NCBI GenBank assembly: GCA_900317905.1
Contig: ONIN01000006.1
Coordinates: 1 to 64,000 of the forward strand
DNA length: 64,000 bases
Source: an uncultured Eubacteriales bacterium
GTDB lineage: Bacteria > Bacillota > Clostridia > Oscillospirales > Oscillospiraceae
Direction of reading: 5' to 3'
A program made the translations under genes and the position numbers. Below, piece by piece: positions 1 through 6,464 of the stretch. Positions within the stretch are counted from its first letter, which is position 1. Each line of letters starts with the position of its first letter. Below the pieces are notes generated by a model that saw only the letters and a list, made by a program, of their open reading frames with translations, searched no databases and was not told where the DNA came from.

Positions 1-1185
1 GCCGGTGATGGCGTTCATCAGCATGGCGATGGCGCCGTCGCCGGTGACGTTGCAGGCGGTGCCGAAGGAGTCCTGCGCGATGTACAGGGCGATCATCAGG
101 GTCAGCATGTTCTGGTTGAAGCCCAGCATGCTCTCCAGGATACCCAGAGCAGCCATGACAGCGCCGCCGGGCACGCCGGGGGCAGCGACCATGGTGATGC
201 CCAGCATCAGGATGAAGGGCAGCATCTGACCGAAGGTGACGTCCCAGCCGTTGAGCATCATGACAGCGATGGAGCAGCTGGTCAGGGTGATGGTGGAGCC
301 GGACAGGTGGATGGTGGCGCACAGCGGGATGACGAAGTCGGCGATCTTGGCCATGCAGCCGTTCTTCTTGGTGCACTCCAGGGTCACGGGGATCGTGGCG
401 GCGGAGGACTGGGTGCCGATGGCGGTCATGTAGGCAGGAACCATGTTCTTAATCAGGCCGAAGGGGTTACGCTTGGAGGCGGCGCCGGCCACGACGTACT
501 GGAACACGATGATGCACAGGTGCATGATGATGATCAGCACGAAGACCTTGGCGAACACGCTCATGATCTCGGCGACGGTGCCGGCGTAGGTCATGTTGGC
601 GAAGATGCCGTAGATGTGGAAGGGCAGCAGGGGGATCAGAACCTTGGCCACGACGCCCTCGACGATCCTCTGGAACTCGTGGAAGATCTTGCGAAGACCC
701 TCAGCATTGGTGGCGGCGATGCCGATGCCCATGATGAAGGAGATGATCAGCGCGGTCATGACGCCCATCAGCGGGGGCATCTCCACGGTGAAGAGGCCGG
801 AGAGCATGGTGTCCTCGGCGTTCTGGGCGTTGTCCATCACGATGGAGCCCACCTTCAGGAAGCTGGGGAACACGGCGCTGTCAACAACGTAGGCGAAGCT
901 GCCGGCGATGATGGTGGAGAGATAGGCGATGCCGGCGGTGATGGCGAGGGTCTTGCCGGCGCCCTGGCCCAGGTCGGCGATGCCGGGGGCCACGAAGCCG
1001 ATGATGATCAGCGGGATGCAGAATCCCAGGAAGTTGCCGAAGATGCTGTTGAAGGTGGCGCCGATCTGGATGATGATCGGGAGATCCGCCTTTTTGGCGA
1101 TGATGCCGACGATGATACCGAGGGCGATCGCGACGATCAGCTTCGGCAGCAGGCCGAGATTCACTTTTTTCTTGGTGTCAGCCAT
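1..1185 (-). CDS. Dicarboxylate/amino acid:cation symporter (DAACS/SLC1 family), 3' end outside window
   Basis: Membrane carrier expected to import dicarboxylates or small amino acids such as serine/threonine with Na+ or H+. The reverse strand reads MADTKKKVNLGLL and then many hydrophobic helices. Family landmarks are visible: a serine-rich re-entrant loop (GTQSSAATIPVT) and the substrate/cation loop ACNVTGDGA near the left edge. About 395 codons are present and the stop lies beyond position 1, so only the C-terminus is missing. It is the last gene of an operon with threonine ammonia-lyase and RidA, which makes threonine/serine a plausible substrate; that is inference. The ATG at 1185 was chosen because GGAAGG lies about 10 nt upstream. 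A hairpin occupies the leader just before it. Confidence 0.9.
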   Translation of the reverse strand, partial: MADTKKKVNLGLLPKLIVAIALGIIVGIIAKKADLPIIIQIGATFNSIFGNFLGFCIPLIIIGFVAPGIADLGQGAGKTLAITAGIAYLSTIIAGSFAYVVDSAVFPSFLKVGSIVMDNAQNAEDTMLSGLFTVEMPPLMGVMTALIISFIMGIGIAATNAEGLRKIFHEFQRIVEGVVAKVLIPLLPFHIYGIFANMTYAGTVAEIMSVFAKVFVLIIIMHLCIIVFQYVVAGAASKRNPFGLIKNMVPAYMTAIGTQSSAATIPVTLECTKKNGCMAKIADFVIPLCATIHLSGSTITLTSCSIAVMMLNGWDVTFGQMLPFILMLGITMVAAPGVPGGAVMAALGILESMLGFNQNMLTLMIALYIAQDSFGTACNVTGDGAIAMLMNAITG

Positions 1186-1195
1186 TTTTCCAGTG

Positions 1196-1215
1196 CCTTC
1201 CGCCCTTGCGGAAGG
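1196..1215 (-). promoter_or_regulatory. 5'-UTR hairpin covering the symporter ribosome binding site
   Basis: Perfect 8-bp inverted repeat (CCTTCCGC / GCGGAAGG) with a 4-nt loop. On the mRNA its 3' arm is the GGAAGG that serves as the near Shine-Dalgarno for the symporter. A second GGAGG (1218-1222) sits just upstream of the hairpin, 32 nt from the ATG, or about 12 nt if the 20-nt hairpin is folded out. Translation could therefore be set by this fold. Confidence 0.55.
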
Positions 1216-1265
1216 TACCTCCTTTTCTGTTATTCTTTATTCTTTTTCCGGGTTTGGGAGCTTAT

Positions 1266-1640
1266 TTACTCCACGACGGCGATGACTTCGATTTCGCACA
1301 AAAGCTGCTTCGGAAGCTCGCGGACAGCCACGCAGGAGCGGGCGGGCTTGGAGACGAAGTACTTCTCGTACACGGCGTTGAAGGCGCCGAAGTCCTTCAT
1401 GTCCGCCAGGAAGCAGGTGGTCTTGACGACCTTGGAGTAATCGATGCCTGCAGCCTCAAGGATACCGCCGACGTTCTTGCAGGCCTGCTCAGCCTGCTCC
1501 TCGATGGTGGTGCCGACCACCGCGCCGGTGGCGGGATCCAGCGGCACCTGGCCGGAGGCATACAGGAAACCGTTTACAACGTAACCCTGAGAATAGGGGC
1601 CGATGGCGGCGGGAGCCTTGTCTGTCGAGATGATTTTCAT
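1266..1640 (-). CDS. ridA: RidA family enamine/imine deaminase
   Basis: Hydrolyses reactive 2-aminoacrylate/2-aminocrotonate and related imines to 2-keto acids and ammonia, protecting PLP enzymes. The 124-residue protein has the family features GPYSQG near residue 14, the ASGQVPLDP strand, and the catalytic Arg in KPARS (R101) with a downstream acidic EIEV segment. The second ATG (1640) is preferred over the one at 1649: AGGAG is about 10 nt from 1640 but only 1 nt from 1649. It lies 49 nt after the threonine ammonia-lyase gene, whose product is exactly the enamine RidA clears, so co-expression makes sense. Cytosolic, probably trimeric as in the family. Confidence 0.93.
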   Translation of the reverse strand: MKIISTDKAPAAIGPYSQGYVVNGFLYASGQVPLDPATGAVVGTTIEEQAEQACKNVGGILEAAGIDYSKVVKTTCFLADMKDFGAFNAVYEKYFVSKPARSCVAVRELPKQLLCEIEVIAVVE

Positions 1641-1689
1641 GAAATGCATTCTCCTTTCTATGATACTTGAAGGGTTAGAAGGCGTCCTC

Positions 1690-2886
1690 TCAGAACAGGA
1701 GCTGATAGCCCTTGTCCTGCAGAGCGGCCTTGATCTTCTGAACGTGTTCCTGACCGATGGTCTCCAGGGTCATGGTGACGACGCAGGAGCTGACCTCGGT
1801 CTTTGCGTCCTCGCGCTTGTGGTCAATGTCCAGCACGTTGGCGCCGGTTTCGCTGACGCAGGCCAGCAGCTGGGCCAGATTGCCCGCGCGATCCTGCAGC
1901 TTGGTGGTGATCTGCACGATGCGGCCGGTCTTCTGCATGCCCTTGGTGATGATGCGGGAGAGGGTGGTGATGTCCACGTTGCCGCCGGAGACGATGGCGA
2001 CGGTCTTGAGGTTGGTGTCGATCTTGTCGAAGAGATAGGCAGCGACGCTGGTGGCGCCGGCGCCCTCGGCCACGGTCTTGGGGCCTTCCATCAGGCCGAC
2101 GATGGCGGCTGCGATCTCGTCCTCGGAGACGGTGACGATCTCGTCGACGAACTGCTCCACCAGGGAGAAGGTCAGGTCGCCGGGGGTCAGCACATGGATG
2201 CCGTCGGCGATGGTGGGCGCGTCCTTCACGGTGGTCACTGCGCCGGTGCGGTGGGAGATGAACATGGAGGGCACGGCAGAGGACTGCACGCCGATGACCT
2301 TCACGTTGGGGCGCATGGACTTGATGGCCACGGCCACGCCGCTGATCAGTCCGCCGCCGCCGATGGGGACGACGACCTGTTCCACGTCGGGAACCTGATC
2401 CAGGATCTCCAGACCGATGGTGCCCTGGCCGGCGATGACGTAGGGATCGTTGAAGGGATGGGCGAAGGTGTAGCCCTTCTCCTTAGACAGACGGGCAGCC
2501 TCGGCGGCGGCGTCGTCATACACGCCGGGCACCAGCACCACTTCGGCGCCGTAGCCGCGGGTGGCCTCCACCTTCAGCAGGGGAGCGCCCTCGGGCATGC
2601 AGATCACGGACTTGATGCCCAGCCGGGTGGCGGACAGCGCCACGCCCTGGGCATGGTTGCCGGCGGAGCAGGCGATCACGCCCTTGGCGGCCTCCTCGGG
2701 GGAGAGCTTGCGGATCTTGTTGAAAGCGCCGCGGATCTTGAACGAACCGGTCTTCTGCAGGTTTTCGGATTTGATGTAAAGATTCTTTCCGAGACGGGTA
2801 GAGGAAACGATCGGCGTCAGCTCCGTAACACCCTGAAGGGCTTCACGCGCCTCCTGGATCATTTCCAAAGTGACTTTGCGATCCAT
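1690..2886 (-). CDS. ilvA: Threonine ammonia-lyase (PLP) with C-terminal ACT domain
   Basis: Converts L-threonine to 2-oxobutyrate and ammonia through an enamine intermediate. The 398-residue protein has the PLP lysine in KTGSFKIRGA (K50), a glycine loop (SAGNHAQGVA), the conserved GGGGLISG phosphate-binding segment, and an ACT-type C-terminus from about residue 325. This length and single ACT region match the TdcB/IlvA type with one regulatory domain rather than long biosynthetic IlvA. The ATG at 2886 follows GGAAGGA by about 6 nt; longer in-frame starts run into the promoter. It is first in an operon with RidA and the DAACS symporter, pointing to threonine/serine catabolism rather than isoleucine synthesis. 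That distinction is inference. Confidence 0.93.
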   Translation of the reverse strand: MDRKVTLEMIQEAREALQGVTELTPIVSSTRLGKNLYIKSENLQKTGSFKIRGAFNKIRKLSPEEAAKGVIACSAGNHAQGVALSATRLGIKSVICMPEGAPLLKVEATRGYGAEVVLVPGVYDDAAAEAARLSKEKGYTFAHPFNDPYVIAGQGTIGLEILDQVPDVEQVVVPIGGGGLISGVAVAIKSMRPNVKVIGVQSSAVPSMFISHRTGAVTTVKDAPTIADGIHVLTPGDLTFSLVEQFVDEIVTVSEDEIAAAIVGLMEGPKTVAEGAGATSVAAYLFDKIDTNLKTVAIVSGGNVDITTLSRIITKGMQKTGRIVQITTKLQDRAGNLAQLLACVSETGANVLDIDHKREDAKTEVSSCVVTMTLETIGQEHVQKIKAALQDKGYQLLF

Positions 2887-2926
2887 AGTAATCCTTCCTT
2901 TCTGGGTTATCACCCTGGCGCAGTGC

Positions 2927-2939
2927 GCCACATACTGAT
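2927..2939. promoter_or_regulatory. Palindrome at the transcription start of the ilvA operon
   Basis: GGCGCA-G-TGCGCC is a perfect 6-bp inverted repeat around one base. It sits about where transcription from the minus promoter (2943-2971) should begin, so a bound protein would block initiation. The regulator is unknown. Confidence 0.45.
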
Positions 2940-2942
2940 AAT

Positions 2943-2971
2943 AATATAACAAACAATGGCCAAACAGTCAA
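2943..2971 (-). promoter_or_regulatory. Promoter of the ilvA-ridA-symporter operon
   Basis: On the minus strand, TTGACT (2966-2971) and TATATT (2943-2948) are separated by 17 nt, close to the sigma-A consensus. It lies 57 nt before the ilvA ATG. Confidence 0.75.
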
Positions 2972-2978
2972 TTGAATT

Positions 2979-2996
2979 TATACAATATGATGTATA
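2979..2996. promoter_or_regulatory. Palindrome upstream of the ilvA promoter
   Basis: TATACA-ATATGA-TGTATA is a perfect 6-bp inverted repeat, centred about 19 bp upstream of the minus-strand -35 box. An activator or cooperative repressor site is plausible. It could also influence the divergent gene at 3146. Confidence 0.4.
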
Positions 2997-3081
2997 GCTC
3001 TTCTAAATAAGACCGGAAATCTGTGGGAAATGCGAATAAGCGTTATAATTTCTGCCCCCGGGGGCGCCTGGGCGATTTTCC

Positions 3082-3111
3082 TTGCGGGAGCGCCGTTCTC
3101 TGTGTTATGAT
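3082..3111 (+). promoter_or_regulatory. Probable promoter of the D-cysteine desulfhydrase-like gene
   Basis: TTGCGG (3082-3087), an 18-nt spacer and TATGAT (3106-3111), with TG one base before the -10 (extended -10). A second TATAAT at 3044-3049 lacks a good -35. A 12-bp palindrome of C and G runs (3054-3065) lies between them. Confidence 0.5.
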
Positions 3112-3145
3112 GAAAGCAATTCAGAGTCGTCAGGAGGCGGATCCC

Positions 3146-4096
3146 ATGAAATCCCTGGACCAATTTCCGAAGCTGCCGCTGGGGATCTTTCCCACACCAA
3201 TCCAGAAGCTGGAGAACATCAGCCGGCTGCTGCATACGAATGTCTATGTGAAGCGGGACGATCTGACCGGCCTGGGTCTGGGCGGCAACAAGGTGCGAAA
3301 GCTGGAATTCCTTCTGGCGGACGCCAAGGCCAAGGGCGCAGAGGTCGTATTTACCACCGGCGGCGCCCAGTCCAACCATGCCATGCTCACCGCGGCTGCG
3401 GCGGGGAAGGTCGGCATGGAGGTGATCCTGCTGCTGAAGCAGCGGGGCGTGACCAGATGTGCCGGAAACCTGCTGCTGGAGCGGATCCTGGGAACGGATG
3501 TGCGGTTCGTGGACACCGACGATTACGCCGATATCTACGCAGAGATGGACCGCATTGGAGAAGCTATGGGGAAACCCTATTACAAGATTCCGTGCGGCGG
3601 CTCCAACGCCCTCGGCACCCTGGGCTATGTGGCCTGCGCTCGGGAGATCGCAGAGCAGGGCGGCGGCTTCGATCACATCGTCTGCGCCGAGGGCAGCGGC
3701 GGCACCATGGCCGGCATGGCGCTGGGTGCCAAGCTGTTTCTCCCCGGAACGAAGGTCCACGGCATGATGGTGGACCGGGACCCCTTCGACCGAATCACCC
3801 CCGCGCTGATGCGTGAGGCGGCAGCCCTGCTGGGGGCGGAGGTGGAGATCACCCCGGAGGACTACCTTCTGCGGGACGTCTGCGGTCCGGGCTACGCCAT
3901 CCCCTCTGAGGCAGGCAACGCGGCGGTCGCGCTGATGGCCGAACAGGAGGGCCTGTTCCTGGATCCGGTCTACACCGGCAAGGCCTTCGGCGGTCTGCTG
4001 GCGCTGGCGGAGGAGGGCGCCTTCCGGGAGGACGACCGGGTGCTGTTTCTGCACTCCGGCGGCGCCGGCGGCCTCTTTGCGGTAGAAATGGAATAA
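3146..4096 (+). CDS. D-cysteine desulfhydrase / ACC deaminase-like PLP enzyme
   Basis: PLP-dependent fold-type II enzyme, probably degrading D-cysteine or related amino acids to a keto acid, ammonia and sulfide. The 316-residue protein has LGLGGNKVRKLE with the PLP lysine (K49), GGAQSNHA near residue 72, and a C-terminal HSGGAGGLF phosphate-contact segment. The length fits the family (about 320-330). The start at 3146 is set by AGGAGG 8-9 nt upstream; an upstream in-frame ATG at 3023 lies before the likely promoter. The gene stands alone, divergent from ilvA and closed by a strong terminator. Exact substrate cannot be read from sequence, since D-cysteine desulfhydrases and ACC deaminases share these motifs. 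Confidence 0.85.
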   Translation: MKSLDQFPKLPLGIFPTPIQKLENISRLLHTNVYVKRDDLTGLGLGGNKVRKLEFLLADAKAKGAEVVFTTGGAQSNHAMLTAAAAGKVGMEVILLLKQRGVTRCAGNLLLERILGTDVRFVDTDDYADIYAEMDRIGEAMGKPYYKIPCGGSNALGTLGYVACAREIAEQGGGFDHIVCAEGSGGTMAGMALGAKLFLPGTKVHGMMVDRDPFDRITPALMREAAALLGAEVEITPEDYLLRDVCGPGYAIPSEAGNAAVALMAEQEGLFLDPVYTGKAFGGLLALAEEGAFREDDRVLFLHSGGAGGLFAVEME

Positions 4097-4107
4097 AAAG
4101 AATCAAA

Positions 4108-4147
4108 ACGTGCCAACCGATCCGCGAGACCGATTGGCACGTTTTTT
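4108..4147. terminator. Bidirectional intrinsic terminator
   Basis: Stem ACGTGCCAA / TTGGCACGT followed by a T-run on the plus strand and preceded by an A-run, so it can serve both the plus gene ending at 4096 and the minus gene ending at 4161. Confidence 0.85.
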
Positions 4148-4160
4148 GATATGATGGGGT

Positions 4161-4613
4161 TCAGATGAGATGCTGCTCCAGCACCCTCACGAGCTGCTCC
4201 AGCCCCGCCTGATCCGCCTCCGTAAACCGGCCGACGGTGGGACTGTCGATGTCCAGCACGCCGTAGATGCCGCCGTGAAGATGGATCGGGACCACGATCT
4301 CAGAATTGGAGGCGCTGTCGCAGGCGATGTGGCCGGGGAACCGGTGCACGTCGAACACCAGCTGGGTGCGGTCCTCCTGCACCGCCGTGCCGCAGACGCC
4401 CTTGCCGACGGGGATCGTCGTGCAGGCCACCTTTCCCTGGAAGGGGCCGAGGATCAGCGTATCGCCCTCCAGCAGATAGAATCCCACCCAGTTGAGATCC
4501 TCCAGCGCGTCATAGAGCAGTGCCGAGAGGTTCGCCAGATTCGCGATGTTGTGGGGCACGTCCCGGATGAGCGCCTCCGCCTGCCGCACAAGAAGGGGAT
4601 AGTCCGTCATCAT
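4161..4613 (-). CDS. msrC: Free methionine-(R)-sulfoxide reductase (GAF domain)
   Basis: Reduces free L-methionine-(R)-sulfoxide, a repair step under oxidative stress. The 150-residue protein is a single GAF fold. Three cysteines, C64 (VACTT), C74 (GVCGT) and C98 (IACDS), show the +10/+24 spacing of the catalytic set in E. coli fRMsr (84/94/118, from memory). NSEIVVPI and GVLDIDSP are typical of the family. GAGGAGG lies 7 nt before the first ATG. It lies 12 nt after the nitroreductase gene and shares its promoter, making a small redox-defence operon. Cytosolic. Confidence 0.92.
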   Translation of the reverse strand: MMTDYPLLVRQAEALIRDVPHNIANLANLSALLYDALEDLNWVGFYLLEGDTLILGPFQGKVACTTIPVGKGVCGTAVQEDRTQLVFDVHRFPGHIACDSASNSEIVVPIHLHGGIYGVLDIDSPTVGRFTEADQAGLEQLVRVLEQHLI

Positions 4614-4625
4614 GTTGCTCCCTCC

Positions 4626-5120
4626 TCACTTCACGTAGTGGATGCGGCTTTCGTCGAAGCGGTCCTGCTGCTGTCGTTCCTCCGCCGGATAGCCGAAGGG
4701 GAAGATGGCGAAGGCCCGCAGCTGCTCCGGCAGTTCGAGGATCTCCTCCACCGCCTGCATACGTTCCTCCTGAGGAGCGATGCCCAGCCATACGCCGCCC
4801 AGCCCCTGATTCACGGTCTCCAGCCAGAGATTTTCCATGGCGATGGACATGTCCACATGGGCGTAGTCGGGAAGCTGACAGTCTCTCCGATAGACGGAGA
4901 CGATGGCCGCGGGGGCGTTTTTCGTCATGCCGGAATAGGGGCTGACGGTGGAGAGCGCCGCCAGCTTCTCCCGGTTGGTGACCACATAAAACTCCCAGGG
5001 CTGCTGATTCTTGGCAGAGGGCGCCTGCATGGCGGCTCTGAGGATGGCCAGGATCTTTTCGGGCTCCACCGGCCGGTCCTGGTATTTCCGGATGCTCACT
5101 CTGGTGAAAATGTCGTTCAT
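4626..5120 (-). CDS. Nitroreductase family FMN oxidoreductase
   Basis: FMN-dependent NAD(P)H oxidoreductase of unknown physiological substrate. The 164-residue protein has the N-terminal SIRKYQDRPV (FMN phosphate contact), the MQAPSAKNQQPWEF helix-loop typical of the family, and a GLGGVWLG segment near residue 105. It is at the short end for the family, as is common in Clostridia. AGGAGG lies 9 nt before the ATG. It is first in the operon with msrC and is driven by a consensus promoter. Family assignment is firm; substrate is not predictable. Confidence 0.9.
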   Translation of the reverse strand: MNDIFTRVSIRKYQDRPVEPEKILAILRAAMQAPSAKNQQPWEFYVVTNREKLAALSTVSPYSGMTKNAPAAIVSVYRRDCQLPDYAHVDMSIAMENLWLETVNQGLGGVWLGIAPQEERMQAVEEILELPEQLRAFAIFPFGYPAEERQQQDRFDESRIHYVK

Positions 5121-5152
5121 GGGATGGCCTCCTTGTGCATGGTTTTAACTGG

Positions 5153-5181
5153 ATTATAGAAAACCCGCCGGCGGCTGTCAA
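5153..5181 (-). promoter_or_regulatory. Perfect consensus promoter of the nitroreductase-msrC operon
   Basis: On the minus strand, TTGACA (5176-5181), 17 nt, TATAAT (5153-5158). Both hexamers match sigma-A consensus exactly, so expression should be high unless repressed. The spacer contains a CCGCCGGCGG palindrome. Confidence 0.9.
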
Positions 5182-5206
5182 TACCAAAGGAGCGGCGTCC
5201 CTCCGG

Positions 5207-5235
5207 TTGACGGAACCAAAAAGTCATGATACACT
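5207..5235 (+). promoter_or_regulatory. Promoter of the ltrA-like gene
   Basis: TTGACG (5207-5212), 17 nt, TACACT (5230-5235), with TG one base upstream of the -10. It is divergent from the nitroreductase promoter, only 25 bp between the -35 boxes. It makes a translation start at the ATG at 5226 impossible. Confidence 0.75.
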
Positions 5236-5285
5236 TCAAGAGATTCCAAAGCTGCATGACAGGACTGAAAAAGGGAGGGAGCACC

Positions 5286-6422
5286 GTGCTGAAGGAAGAG
5301 AAAAAGGTCGAGTACATGGAGCTGATCTATGACCTGATCTTCGTCTACATCATCGGCCGCAACAACTCGCTGCTGCACCACATCGACGGCGGTTTCGTGG
5401 CGGGCACCACCTTCCTGGCCTATGTGCTGTGTACGCTGGCCATCATCCAGATCTGGAACTTCTCCACCTACTACATCAACATGCACGGGCGCAACAGTCT
5501 CCGGGAGCACATCGCCCTATTTTTGAATATGTATCTGCTCTACTACATCGGGGAGGGCACCCGCCTGCAGTGGGAGAGCTTCCAGAACCAGTATCACATC
5601 GCCTGGGCGCTGATTTTGCTGAACCTGGCGGTGCAGTACACCATCGAGCTTCGAAACAACAGAGGGAACCCGGTGGCGGAGCGCTCCATCAAGCGGATGA
5701 TGTTCGTCCTCTACGGAGAGGCGGCGCTGGTGCTGCTCTGCATTCCAATCTACAACAAAACCGGGGCGGCCCTGGCGGCGGTCCCGATCCTCTTCGGCAT
5801 GGTGATGACCCGCGTGCTGTCCGATGAGAGCAAGGCGGAGCTGGTGGACTTCACCCATCTGACGGAGCGGGCCATGCTCTATGTGGTCTTCACCTTCGGC
5901 GAGATGACCATTACCATCGCCTCCTATTTCGACGGGGATTTTTCGTGGAACTCCGTGTATTTCTCTGCCATGTGCTTTTTGATCGTGGTGGGGCTGTTCC
6001 TGTGCTATGAGGTGCTTTATGACCACATCATCGACCGGGAGCTTTGCACCACCGGCATCAACTACATGATCATCCATGTGTTTCTGATCTTCGGCATGAA
6101 CAATATCACCAATTCGCTGGAATTCATGCGCAACGAGGAGGTCGCACTCTGGCCGAAGACCCTGTTCCTGCTGGGGGCGTTTCTGCTGTATTTCATCTGC
6201 CTGTTCACGCTGCAGCGGTTTGCCAAGCCGGAGCTGAAGCTCTGCCGCCGGTTCCTGACCCCGGTGGCGGTGACCACGGGGATCTTTGTGATCCTGATGA
6301 TCCTTTTCCGAGAGAATATGCGGCTCAACATCTTCCTCTCCGCCGTGTATGCCTTCACGATGTTCTTCGAGATCTGGTGCTTCAGCAAACAAAATGAGCG
6401 TTGTCCAAACTGCGACGCATAA
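5286..6422 (+). CDS. Low temperature requirement A (LtrA)-like membrane protein
   Basis: Polytopic inner-membrane protein of unknown biochemical role; the family is named from a Listeria cold-growth locus. Family marks are VEYMELIYDLIFVYII near the N-terminus and HLTERAMLYVVFTFGEM in the middle, with about 10-12 hydrophobic segments in 378 residues. The GTG at 5286 was chosen because GGGAGG lies 7 nt upstream and the promoter's -10 box covers the upstream ATG at 5226; the ATG at 5256 lacks a ribosome site. The C-terminus carries CPNC, which I cannot interpret. Monocistronic, ending at a bidirectional terminator. Confidence 0.85.
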   Translation: MLKEEKKVEYMELIYDLIFVYIIGRNNSLLHHIDGGFVAGTTFLAYVLCTLAIIQIWNFSTYYINMHGRNSLREHIALFLNMYLLYYIGEGTRLQWESFQNQYHIAWALILLNLAVQYTIELRNNRGNPVAERSIKRMMFVLYGEAALVLLCIPIYNKTGAALAAVPILFGMVMTRVLSDESKAELVDFTHLTERAMLYVVFTFGEMTITIASYFDGDFSWNSVYFSAMCFLIVVGLFLCYEVLYDHIIDRELCTTGINYMIIHVFLIFGMNNITNSLEFMRNEEVALWPKTLFLLGAFLLYFICLFTLQRFAKPELKLCRRFLTPVAVTTGIFVILMILFRENMRLNIFLSAVYAFTMFFEIWCFSKQNERCPNCDA

Positions 6423-6425
6423 ATC

Positions 6426-6464
6426 AAGAATCCTGAGACCGATTCGATCTCAGGATTCTTTTTA
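6426..6464. terminator. Bidirectional intrinsic terminator
   Basis: A 13-bp perfect stem (6426-6438 with 6448-6460), T-run on the plus side and A-run on the other, between the converging ltrA-like and histidine kinase genes. Confidence 0.9.

Noticed and set aside
307..1440. Long plus-strand ORF (377 codons) rich in Asp, Gly and His
   Set aside because: It is the antisense shadow of the DAACS symporter and ridA, whose frames encode recognised families with ribosome sites. High GC at third positions keeps the opposite strand open.
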